This document shows, piece by piece, positions 1-4,710 of a stretch of 5,518 nucleotides of DNA; within the stretch, counting starts at the first letter, position 1, and each line of letters starts with the position of its first letter. The position numbers and the translations under genes were made by a program. Below the pieces are notes generated by a model that had not been told where the DNA came from, searched no databases, and was given only the letters and a program-made list of their open reading frames with translations. Source of the DNA: Streptosporangiaceae bacterium (GTDB lineage: Bacteria; Actinomycetota; Actinomycetes; Streptosporangiales; Streptosporangiaceae); the NCBI GenBank assembly GCA_030050125.1, contig JASIJN010000418.1, positions 1 through 5,518 of the forward strand, in the 5' to 3' direction.

Positions 1-38
1 TCCAGGCACATGAACTCGGCATCGATCTTGATAGACAT
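1..38 (-). CDS. N-terminus of an unrecognised protein, cut by the window edge
   Basis: An ATG at 38 on the minus strand opens a frame beginning MSIKIDAEFMCL that leaves the window after 12 codons. The start is well supported: the sequence just upstream (minus strand) is GAGGAGGTGAGGCAGC, an excellent Shine-Dalgarno with a short spacer. The gene reads leftwards, away from the tRNA scar, and so into the presumed integrated element. Twelve residues are too few to assign a family. The upstream hairpin and repeats suggest that its expression is controlled. Confidence 0.55.
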   Translation of the reverse strand, partial: MSIKIDAEFMCL

Positions 39-41
39 GCT

Positions 42-62
42 GCCTCACCTCCTCGGTGAGGC
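42..62 (-). promoter_or_regulatory. Perfect hairpin enclosing the ribosome binding site of the leftward gene
   Basis: GCCTCACC (42-49) and GGTGAGGC (55-62) are perfect 8-bp inverted repeats around a 5-base loop. Read as minus-strand mRNA, the Shine-Dalgarno GAGGAGGTGAG occupies the loop and the 3' arm, 3 bases before the ATG at 38. A folded transcript would hide the ribosome binding site. The dyad could instead be a repressor operator, since the DNA alone cannot separate the two. Confidence 0.5.
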
Positions 63-71
63 CCGGAAACC

Positions 72-90
72 AGTGACTAATCAAGTGACT
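72..90. repeat. Direct repeat AGTGACT x2, 12-bp period
   Basis: AGTGACT occurs at 72-78 and again at 84-90; the match extends to C-N-AGTGACT-N-A in both copies. It lies about 110 bp from the tRNA scar and 35-50 bp upstream of the leftward gene. Short direct repeats beside an attachment core are typical of integrase or excisionase arm-binding sites. They could equally be an operator for the leftward gene. Confidence 0.4.
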
Positions 91-197
91 GAGCATCCCG
101 GCCGCAGCGGACCAGGCTCGGCGCAGCCGGACACTGCGGGCGGCCTGACGTGCGACAAGATGACCCCTTACGACTGCTTCGGACGAGCCCGTCCGGA

Positions 198-241
198 ATG
201 GCATGCAAGAGGTCAGGAGTTCGAATCTCCTTAGCTCCACC
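198..241 (+). mobile_element. Attachment site: 3' half of tRNA-Ala(GGC) without its 5' half
   Basis: The segment folds as the 3' half of a tRNA. ATGGCAT (198-204) is a canonical anticodon loop with U33 and anticodon GGC (200-202). It is followed by the 3' anticodon strand GCAAG (205-209), the variable loop AGGTC, and a T arm AGGAG-TTCGAAT-CTCCT (215-231) with perfect pairing. The acceptor strand TAGCTCC (232-238), then A and CC, pairs with the GGGGCTA/GGAGCTA type of 5' end found in bacterial tRNA-Ala. Upstream of 198 the matching anticodon strand (expected CTTGC) is absent, as are any D arm and acceptor 5' strand. Identity therefore starts in the anticodon loop, a usual crossover region of tyrosine integrases. 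It cannot make a working tRNA; I read it as the displaced end (attR type) of an element inserted in tRNA-Ala. Confidence 0.8.
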
Positions 242-419
242 CAGGTCAGACGCCTAAATCGAGATCGAGAGCCCAGAGTCCCGGGCGCGGTCCAGCGGCG
301 AAGTACCCCAACGATGGTCGATGACGCGATGCTCGGCATGTGCTTGGGCTGGGTGTGAAGCAGTGCTGGGCCGGCGACTGAGCAGCCGTGGCAGATTAGG
401 GCGTTGTCTGGCACAGGAT
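242..419. other. Intergenic DNA with no recognisable gene
   Basis: Between the tRNA scar and the vapBC promoter I see no convincing gene, RNA or strong hairpin. An open frame upstream of vapB (from 321) is just its in-frame extension, with no ribosome binding site at its first codon. If the element ends at the scar, this is the original downstream flank of the tRNA gene. Confidence 0.5.
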
Positions 420-455
420 CTGACTGATGCTGAGGCGCGTTATCATGGGATATCA
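420..455 (+). promoter_or_regulatory. Candidate vapBC promoter and operator
   Basis: TATCA is repeated at 441-445 and 451-455, exactly one 10-bp step apart. The first copy is part of TATCAT (441-446), which resembles a -10 box. CTGACT (420-425) is a possible weak -35 box, but with a short 15-bp spacer. Ribbon-helix-helix antitoxins such as VapB usually repress their own operon at short repeats overlapping the promoter. A second direct repeat, GAGGCGC, brackets this block (432-438 and 460-466). The role is inferred from position and spacing. Confidence 0.35.
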
Positions 456-467
456 CCTGGAGGCGCC

Positions 468-689
468 ATGACTGACGTGCTGATCCGTGACGTGCCCGAC
501 GAGGTGATCGCTGCTATCGACGCCAGTGCGAGTCGCCTGGGTCTTTCACGCAGTGAGTATGTCCGGCGTCGGCTTGCTCAGGACGCTGCCTCCGCCGGTG
601 CGGGGGTCACCACGCAGGACCTGGCCCGGTTCGCTGAGGTGTTCGCTGACCTGGACGATCCAGATGTCATGTCGCGGGCGCGGCGGTGA
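468..689 (+). CDS. vapB: VapB antitoxin, VapB2-like ribbon-helix-helix protein
   Basis: The product is a 73-residue antitoxin that binds and neutralises the VapC RNase encoded just downstream, and probably represses its own operon. Residues 1-8 (MTDVLIRD) form the DNA-binding strand. Helices at about 10-24 and 28-38 carry the typical [16 protein letters not shown] pattern of the ribbon-helix-helix fold. The acidic tail (about 45-73) is where such antitoxins usually contact the toxin. The sequence closely resembles mycobacterial VapB2. I chose ATG 468 because GGAGG (459-463) lies 4 bases upstream and the protein then starts exactly as its relatives do; the longer open frame from 321 adds 49 unrelated residues. 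The gene overlaps vapC by 4 bases (GTGA), so the two are translationally coupled. Confidence 0.92.
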   Translation: MTDVLIRDVPDEVIAAIDASASRLGLSRSEYVRRRLAQDAASAGAGVTTQDLARFAEVFADLDDPDVMSRARR

Positions 690-1093
690 CGGACTGGCTG
701 ATCGACAAGTCCGCGTTGGTCCGGCTGGCCGCGAGTCCTGATGCTGAGCAGTGGGCGTCGCGGATCGGGCGGGGGCTTGTCAGGGTTGCGATGGTTACCC
801 GGCTGGAGGTTGGGTACTCGGCCCGGTCAGGCGAGGAACTGCGCGCAGGTCTACAACGGCCGCCGCTTAAAGCGATGCCGGTGGAATACCAGACGCCGGT
901 CATCGAGGACCGCGCCTTTGAGGTTCTCACCCTGCTGGCCGACCGCGGCCAGCACCGGACGCCGTCAATTCCGGACCTGATTATCGCCGCGACTGCCGAA
1001 CTCGCCGGGCTGACCATCCTGCACCTCGACAAGGACTTCGAGATCATCGCGAGAATTACCGGCCAGCCTCTCGAACGGCTCAGCGTCGGCTGA
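686..1093 (+). CDS. vapC: VapC toxin, PIN-domain RNase, VapC2-like
   Basis: The product is a 135-residue PIN-domain endoribonuclease toxin that cleaves RNA in the cytoplasm when freed from VapB; the specific RNA target cannot be read from sequence. The acidic residues of the metal site are present: D7 in [11 protein letters not shown]41 in [10 protein letters not shown]97 in [12 protein letters not shown], and D115/D117 in LHLDKDFE. Length is normal for the family and the whole protein resembles mycobacterial VapC2. The start is GTG 686, overlapping the vapB stop codon by 4 bases; mycobacterial VapC2 has a similar N-terminus. The frame is intact and the catalytic set complete, so the toxin is probably active and held by VapB. 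The operon sits about 230 bp from the tRNA attachment scar. Confidence 0.93.
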   Translation: MTDWLIDKSALVRLAASPDAEQWASRIGRGLVRVAMVTRLEVGYSARSGEELRAGLQRPPLKAMPVEYQTPVIEDRAFEVLTLLADRGQHRTPSIPDLIIAATAELAGLTILHLDKDFEIIARITGQPLERLSVG

Positions 1094-1163
1094 CAAAACG
1101 GCTCCAGACTGGGTCAAGCCCAACCTTCTGCAGTCTGCACACGTTCCGCCGTCCGCCTCATTG

Positions 1164-1203
1164 ACCTGATTCACGCCGGGATCAGGTGTGACGGTCTGTC
1201 ACA
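1164..1203. terminator. Two adjacent hairpins between convergent genes, possible bidirectional terminator
   Basis: ACCTGAT (1164-1170) pairs with ATCAGGT (1181-1187) across a 10-base loop. Overlapping by one base, TGTGAC (1187-1192) pairs with GTCACA (1198-1203) across a 5-base loop. They lie 70 bases after the vapC stop and 6 bases after the epimerase stop on the other strand, which is where terminators are expected. Neither has a T-tract and the stems are short, so function is uncertain. Confidence 0.4.
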
Positions 1204-1208
1204 TGCGG

Positions 1209-2141
1209 TCAGCGCGCTGAGCCGTTCAGCGCCCGCCAGGCGTCTGCCAGGATCGTCTCCAGATCTGAGCGGCGGGGTCGCCACCCCAGGTCGGTCCGGA
1301 TACGCGAGCTGTCGGCGCGCAGCTCGTGTGGCTCGTTGGCGGGCGGTCCCCAGCGCACGGGAACCGGACGACCGGTGATTCGCTCGGCGGCCTCGATGAC
1401 GTCACGCACGCTCACGCCGACGCCGCTCCCGACGTTGTAGATGCGGTGCTCACCGGGCTGGGCCGCGTCGAGCGACGAGGCGTAGGCCTGGGCCAGGTCG
1501 CCGACATGGGTGTACTCGCGGATGGCCGAGCCGTCGCCGTTGACGTTAAGGCAGTCCGCCCGGCCGGCGGCGACCAGGAGCGTCTTGGGGATGATGCGTG
1601 AGGTGTCCGCGTCGCCGTGGCCGTCCACCGCGCCGGCCACGTTGAAGGTTCGCAGCGTGACCGCGCCGATCCTTCCTAGCGCGGCTTGATAGCCGATCGC
1701 GGCCTCGGCGGCGAGCTTCGAGGCGCCGTAGGGATTGCCCGGCGCCGGTTGATGTACCTCCGTGACGGGCTGTGCTTCCGGGACCCCGTACACCGCGCAG
1801 GTGGACGCGAAAACGAGCCGGAGCGTACGGCCGGTTCGCTGTGCTTCGGCGTTCATGGCGTCCAGCACGTTCAGCGTGCCAGTCAGATTGGCCCTGAAAT
1901 ACCGGACAGGTTCCTCGAACGACTGGCGGACAGAAGTGAGCGCCGCGAGGTGACACACCGCGTCGACGCCTTTCACGGCACGTTCGAGCGCTGCCTGGTC
2001 GAGGATGTCGCCATTGCGCAGCTCATATGAGCCAGGCTTGGGCGTGCGTGCGAACCCGATGACCGAGTGCCCGGCTATATCGAGCTGCTGGACGACGGCG
2101 CGGCCGACGAAGCCGTTAGCACCGGTAACGAGAACGCGCAC
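1209..2141 (-). CDS. NAD-dependent sugar-nucleotide epimerase (GalE-like extended SDR)
   Basis: The product is a cytoplasmic, NAD-binding extended short-chain dehydrogenase/reductase, most like UDP-glucose 4-epimerases that interconvert UDP-glucose and UDP-galactose. From GTG 2141 (310 residues) the N-terminus is MRVLVTGANGFVG, with the TGANGFVG dinucleotide-binding loop at residues 6-13. Catalytic residues are visible as S113/T114 in FASTCAVYG and Y138-x3-K142 in NPYGASK. RTFNVAGA (about 164-171) and REYTHVGDLAQAY (208-220) are substrate-domain motifs, and the C-terminus has the usual LRADSSR..LGW pattern. GTG 2141 is preceded by AAGGCGG and fits the family start. The frame stays open to GTG 2156 and TTG 2183, but those have poor ribosome sites. 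The exact sugar is not certain: dTDP- or GDP-sugar relatives share these motifs. It is a single gene, convergent with vapC. Confidence 0.88.
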   Translation of the reverse strand: MRVLVTGANGFVGRAVVQQLDIAGHSVIGFARTPKPGSYELRNGDILDQAALERAVKGVDAVCHLAALTSVRQSFEEPVRYFRANLTGTLNVLDAMNAEAQRTGRTLRLVFASTCAVYGVPEAQPVTEVHQPAPGNPYGASKLAAEAAIGYQAALGRIGAVTLRTFNVAGAVDGHGDADTSRIIPKTLLVAAGRADCLNVNGDGSAIREYTHVGDLAQAYASSLDAAQPGEHRIYNVGSGVGVSVRDVIEAAERITGRPVPVRWGPPANEPHELRADSSRIRTDLGWRPRRSDLETILADAWRALNGSAR

Positions 2142-2183
2142 GTGTTCCGCCTTCACCCCTGGACAGGTGCCCCTTCTGGCCAA

Positions 2184-2290
2184 GTGATGGAAGCGTCAGC
2201 AACTCCCATCGTTCCTGGAGAAGGGGCTCTTCGAAGTTAACCGGGATCGTGTTGTGTCTGGCATCCAGCCCGGCTGCCCGGACGGCGGCC
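2184..2290. other. Intergenic region upstream of the epimerase gene
   Basis: This gap should hold the epimerase promoter on the minus strand unless the gene is read through from the YdeI-like gene. The best match I see is CAGACA, then 15 bases, then TAACTT (minus strand, around 2234-2260). It is weak and short-spaced, so I do not call a promoter. No small gene is convincing here. Confidence 0.3.
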
Positions 2291-2292
2291 TT

Positions 2293-2322
2293 CCCGCAGG
2301 TAAGCTCCCCGGGCTCTGCGGG
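2293..2322 (-). terminator. Candidate terminator hairpin after the YdeI-like gene
   Basis: CCCGCAG (2293-2299) and CTGCGGG (2316-2322) are perfect inverted repeats. The 16 bases between them can pair further (AGCTC with GGGCT, one wobble, after a 3-base bulge). The hairpin begins 8 bases downstream of the stop codon at 2331 on the minus strand. No T-tract follows, which is common in high-GC actinomycetes. Confidence 0.45.
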
Positions 2323-2330
2323 CCGCTAGG

Positions 2331-2906
2331 TCAGGTGTGGATCTTCTGATGCTGAGCCAGCATCTCGACGAACTTCTGGATCCGGCGCGCCCGGGTTTCC
2401 GGCTTCTTGGCGTCCTGCACCCGGTAGAGGATCGAGTACCGGTTCTGGCTGTCGAGAGTCGCGAAAAACTCCGCTGCGGCGGGGCTGGCCGCCAGCGCCA
2501 CCGCGAGGTCTTCGGGCACAGTGGCGGTCCTCGACCCAGCGTAGGCGGCATCCCAGCGGCCGTCCGCCTTTGCGCGCTCGACCTCCGCCATCCCCGGCCC
2601 CCGCATTCGCCCCTGCTCGATGAGGGCGCTGGCCTTCTCCCGGTTGACCCTGGACCACTTGCTGCGCGGCGTGCGGGGGGTGAATCGCTGGAGCCAGCAG
2701 GAGCCGTCGAACTTGTCCTTCTGGCCGTCGATCCAGCCATAGCACAGTGCTACGTCGAGAGCCTGAGCGTAGTCCAGGCAGTCCGCGCCGCGTCCCTTCT
2801 TGCGGAGCTTCAGCCAGATCCCCGGACAGGCGGAATGATGAGCCGCGATCCACTCCTCAAAGGCCGCAGACGACGCGAACTCGATGACCTCTTCCTCGCG
2901 AGCCAC
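2331..2906 (-). CDS. YdeI/OmpD-associated family protein
   Basis: A 191-residue protein of the YdeI/OmpD-associated family. The N-terminal half has the family signature: FASSAAFEEWIAAHH, GIWLKLRKKG, ALDVALCYGWIDGQ (about 49-62) and RSKWSRVNREKA (about 81-92). The C-terminal OmdA-type helical segment contains AAEFFATLDSQNRYSILYRV (about 144-163) and KPETRARRIQKFVEML. Length is normal and the frame intact. In enterobacteria YdeI has been linked to resistance to cationic peptides through the porin OmpD. Actinomycetes lack that partner, so the biochemical role here is unknown. I start at GTG 2906; the frame is also open from TTG 2918, and neither has a strong ribosome site. The gene lies directly downstream, on the same strand, of a decayed TrmH-like remnant and may have lost its original promoter region. 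Confidence 0.85.
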   Translation of the reverse strand: MAREEEVIEFASSAAFEEWIAAHHSACPGIWLKLRKKGRGADCLDYAQALDVALCYGWIDGQKDKFDGSCWLQRFTPRTPRSKWSRVNREKASALIEQGRMRGPGMAEVERAKADGRWDAAYAGSRTATVPEDLAVALAASPAAAEFFATLDSQNRYSILYRVQDAKKPETRARRIQKFVEMLAQHQKIHT

Positions 2907-2980
2907 GCCGTCAGCCAATCACAAGACGCCCGTGGCCGGAGCGTGAGCCGGCCAGGTGCGGGATCACATGCTGGCGGGAC

Positions 2981-3283
2981 GGCAGCCGCAGCCGCTGCCG
3001 CGACGTTAAGGGTGTTCACCGTGCGTGAAGCCGCCGGGATCGCGACGGTCTCCCCGGCAGCGGCGAGGGTGGCGCGGGGCAGGCCGCGGCGCTCGTGCCC
3101 GAGCGCGAGGGTGGCGGCGCCGCGGAGCGCTGCCCGGCCGTACACGTCGCTGGCCTGCGGGGTGTTCTCCACCGCGATCAGCCGCCCGCCGGCGGGAATC
3201 CCGTGCCAGGCACCAAGCAGATCCGCGGCTTGCGCGATCCGCTGTCGGCTGGCCGGGTTCTCCACCCGCCGGCATGCAGCGTC
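2981..3283 (-). pseudogene. Truncated TrmH/SpoU-type RNA methyltransferase domain
   Basis: Within a 241-residue open frame (GTG 3535 to a stop at 2810), residues 85-185 match a SpoU-type (knotted) RNA 2'-O-methyltransferase fold. RVENPASRQRI is followed by GRLIAVENTPQASDVYG, then ATLALGHERRGLP (motif 2), then VAIPAASRTVNTLNVAAAA (motif 3, the S-adenosylmethionine knot region). After the alanine run the homology stops. The frame continues as low-complexity Pro/Arg/Ser sequence and overlaps the start of the YdeI-like gene in another frame by about 97 bases, which a real gene would not do. The part expected to follow is therefore missing, and upstream it is joined to an unrelated zincin-like piece. 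I judge it a non-functional remnant. It could still be translated as a short fusion, so a damaged but expressed protein is possible. Confidence 0.65.
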
Positions 3284-3313
3284 GGGGCTACACGAGCCGT
3301 TCCCCGCAGCCGC

Positions 3314-3535
3314 GGCGATCACCTCGGCGCACGCCTCATGATCACCGGTGCGTACCGTCCGCTCTCCTCGCAGCCCCCGCTCGTGCCGCAGCATGTGATG
3401 GCCGATTTCGCGCGCCAGGACATGGCCGAGCATGAACCGCCGCAGCGAATCCCCGGCCACTGCACCACCCCGGCCCTGGCGACCCGGCGCCCGCCGACGC
3501 GAGCCAGGCACGCTCACGTTCCGGTAACGACGCAC
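3314..3535 (-). pseudogene. Zincin-like metallopeptidase fragment with broken HExxH motif, fused to the TrmH remnant
   Basis: The first 74 residues of the frame from GTG 3535 include LRRFMLGHVLAREIGHHML (31-49), then RHERGLRGERTV and DHEACAEVIAA (65-75). This resembles the zinc-binding helix of HEIGHH-type metallopeptidase-like proteins (ImmA/IrrE-like), followed by the downstream acidic helix that often supplies the third ligand. Here the first His of HExxH is Arg (R42-E43-I-G-H46-H47), so zinc binding and catalysis should fail. Only the C-terminal portion of such a protein is present. The frame runs on without a stop into the TrmH-like domain, suggesting a deletion or stop loss fused two neighbouring genes. 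A weak GGCGGA precedes the GTG. The family call rests on this one motif region. Confidence 0.45.
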
Positions 3536-3594
3536 CCATCCGCCGGAGCCGACGGCCCCGTCGCCAGCTTAGGCCGCGGCCACCCTCGAGAAGA

Positions 3595-3780
3595 TCAGGG
3601 CACCGTCTGCCTGACGTCGGCCTTGTCGGGGCGGCGGTGCAGCATGGCCGCCGGGGTGAGCATGTCCAGGCGTCGCTGCGCGAGATGGCCCAGGACACCC
3701 TGGGCGCGTGGGCGGCCGGGTTACGTAAGGTGCTGAACAGCCCCTTCCGCCACCGGGAGATGGCTGGCGGCCGGCAGCCT
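3595..3780 (-). pseudogene. C-terminal remnant of a TIGR02391/Ymh-type (HEPN-like) protein with a frameshift
   Basis: On the minus strand one frame reads WRKGLFSTLRNPAAHAPR then VSWAISRSDA (about 3754-3669). The next frame continues LDMLTPAAMLHRRPDKADV and ends RQTVP at TGA 3597-3595. Joined, these give the usual C-terminus of TIGR02391 (Ymh) proteins, whose pattern is GLF.T.RNP.AHxPR..W..S..DALD.LT...LLHRRLD. The switch falls at 3669-3671 and is explained by loss of one C (GCC-CTG became GCCTG). RNPAAH (3725-3708) fits the R-x4-H motif of HEPN-type RNases. The N-terminal part is missing: the homology ends about where the merR promoter begins. TIGR02391 genes are often found in mobile or defence contexts, but this copy is clearly broken. 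Confidence 0.7.
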
Positions 3781-3810
3781 TGACTCTCACCTTGGGGGAG
3801 CCCGCACATT
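3780..3810 (+). promoter_or_regulatory. MerR-type promoter and operator for the regulator-ABC operon
   Basis: TTGACT (3780-3785) is a good -35 box. CACATT (3805-3810) is a poorer -10 box, separated by 19 bp. Such over-long spacers are the hallmark of promoters activated by MerR regulators. Between the boxes lies the dyad CTCACCTTGGGGGAG (3786-3800), with 5 of 6 arm pairs matching Watson-Crick around the centre at 3793. The layout resembles BmrR-type promoters. It implies that the regulator activates its own operon when the ligand is bound. Confidence 0.65.
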
Positions 3811-3816
3811 CATCTT

Positions 3817-3837
3817 GCCGGGCCGGATCGGCCCGGC
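3817..3837 (+). promoter_or_regulatory. Perfect GC-rich leader hairpin just before the merR ribosome site
   Basis: GCCGGGCCG (3817-3825) and CGGCCCGGC (3829-3837) pair perfectly over 9 bp around a 3-base loop. The hairpin begins about where transcription should start (7 bases after the -10 box) and ends 4 bases before the AGGGAG ribosome site (3842-3847). It may stabilise the mRNA 5' end, tune translation, or be a second DNA dyad; the sequence does not decide. Confidence 0.5.
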
Positions 3838-3852
3838 GACGAGGGAGTCAGC

Positions 3853-4710
3853 GTGAAAGAGATCAGCATCGGAGAGTTCGCACGACGGTCCCGCCTTTCA
3901 CTGAAGGCGCTGCGCCTCTACGACGAGCGCGGGGTGCTGGTGCCTTCGCGGGTCGATCAGGCGTCGGGCTATCGCTACTACGACCCAGCCCAGCTGGAGG
4001 AGGCACGCCTTGTCGTGATGCTGCGCGGGTTGCAGTTGCCGCTCGCGGCGATCAAGGAGCTGCTCGCGTGCGATCCGGCCGATGCGGCGGAGCGCATCGC
4101 TGAGCACTGGCGCGACGTCGAAGCCGCACACGATGCACGGCGCGAGCTAGCCGACTACCTCGTCAACCGATTGCGAGGAAAGAGGCCGGTCATGTACGAA
4201 GTCGCTACCCGGGAGATGCCCGAGCGGAGCCTGCTCTGTCTCAAGCGCGACGTCGACGAGCAGGGGAGGTGGGCGTTCGGCAAGGAGTTCATCGCGATCC
4301 TGCGCGAGCGCCCGCTCCCGAAGATCGAAGGACGAGAAGGCGCGGCGTTCTGCATCTGGTGGGCCTTCCCGACCGCCGACAGCGATGGCCCGATGGAATG
4401 GTGTACGCCAGTCCCTGGCGCGCAAGCGGAATCTCTCGCGCCGCAGTATCCCGAGCTGACTTTGCGAACCGAGCCGGCGCACCGGGAGGCGTTCGTCGCG
4501 CTACCGGATAGCGGGGACGAGGCGGTGCACTGGCATCTCGCTGGCGAGTCACTGCAGGCTTGGGCGGAGCAGCAGGAGCTGGAGCATGAGGGTGAGCGTC
4601 TTGCCCTCACGCCCGAAGACCTCGGCCTGCGCATCACCTATCTCGCCAGCGCACTGGGCACCGAGGAGCCCTACCGCGACATGGCCCTCCCGTTCGCCGT
4701 AGCGCGATGA
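3853..4710 (+). CDS. MerR-family regulator with GyrI/BmrR-like effector domain
   Basis: A 285-residue transcription factor. Residues 4-70 are a MerR DNA-binding domain: ISIGEFARRSRLSLKALRLY (helix-turn-helix), DERGVLVPSRVD, the GYRYYDPAQL wing (39-48), and helices through IKELL. Residues 75-107 form the coiled-coil dimerisation helix. Residues 114-283 form a GyrI-like ligand-binding domain, seen in MYEVATREMPERSLL, SDGPMEWCTPVPGA (177-190) and EPAHREAFVALPDSG (207-221). This layout is that of BmrR-type sensors of bulky, often cationic drugs. GTG 3853 has AGGGAG at 3842-3847, 5 bases upstream. Its stop overlaps the ABC ATPase start (ATGA), so sensor and transporter are co-translated. It is probably autoactivated from the 19-bp-spacer promoter just upstream. 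The ligand is unknown; the four cysteines do not form an obvious metal site. Confidence 0.9.
   Translation: MKEISIGEFARRSRLSLKALRLYDERGVLVPSRVDQASGYRYYDPAQLEEARLVVMLRGLQLPLAAIKELLACDPADAAERIAEHWRDVEAAHDARRELADYLVNRLRGKRPVMYEVATREMPERSLLCLKRDVDEQGRWAFGKEFIAILRERPLPKIEGREGAAFCIWWAFPTADSDGPMEWCTPVPGAQAESLAPQYPELTLRTEPAHREAFVALPDSGDEAVHWHLAGESLQAWAEQQELEHEGERLALTPEDLGLRITYLASALGTEEPYRDMALPFAVAR

Larger units (their letters stand above)
1..197. mobile_element. End of an integrated element (inferred from the att site)
   Basis: This stretch precedes a tRNA 3' half that begins abruptly, so it occupies the place where the tRNA 5' half should be. When an integrase recombines into a tRNA gene, the tRNA is rebuilt at one end of the element. 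The other end shows element DNA followed by the displaced 3' half. That order (foreign DNA, then the 3' half, then downstream DNA) means the element extends to the left of this window. Visible here are the start of a leftward gene, a strong hairpin over its ribosome binding site and a pair of AGTGACT repeats. Between about 91 and 197 I see no gene. No integrase is in the window, so this is inference from the junction. Confidence 0.5.

Noticed and set aside
10..234. Plus-strand open frame of 74 codons
   Set aside because: It runs across the tRNA 3' half and opposite the leftward gene's start and hairpin, has no ribosome site and no recognisable protein pattern.
198..241. Functional tRNA-Ala gene
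   Set aside because: The acceptor 5' strand, D arm and 5' anticodon strand are absent from the upstream bases, so no complete cloverleaf can form.
321..467. N-terminal extension of vapB
   Set aside because: Its start lacks a ribosome site, the 49 residues are Cys/Arg-rich and unlike VapB, and ATG 468 has a good GGAGG.
2337..3341. Long plus-strand open frame of 334 codons
   Set aside because: It is antisense to the YdeI-like gene and the TrmH remnant, both of which have clear family motifs; its product is low-complexity and unrecognisable.
3342..3538. Minus-strand frame from ATG 3538 beginning MGASLPERERAW
   Set aside because: It has a slightly better start than GTG 3535, but the product is low-complexity, while the GTG frame carries the zincin and TrmH motifs.
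3637..3783. Plus-strand frame with high GC at third positions, containing VQASLREMAQDTLGAW
   Set aside because: At first it looked like a gene tail, but the minus strand of the same bases gives the TIGR02391 pattern; the codons are simply in register on both strands.
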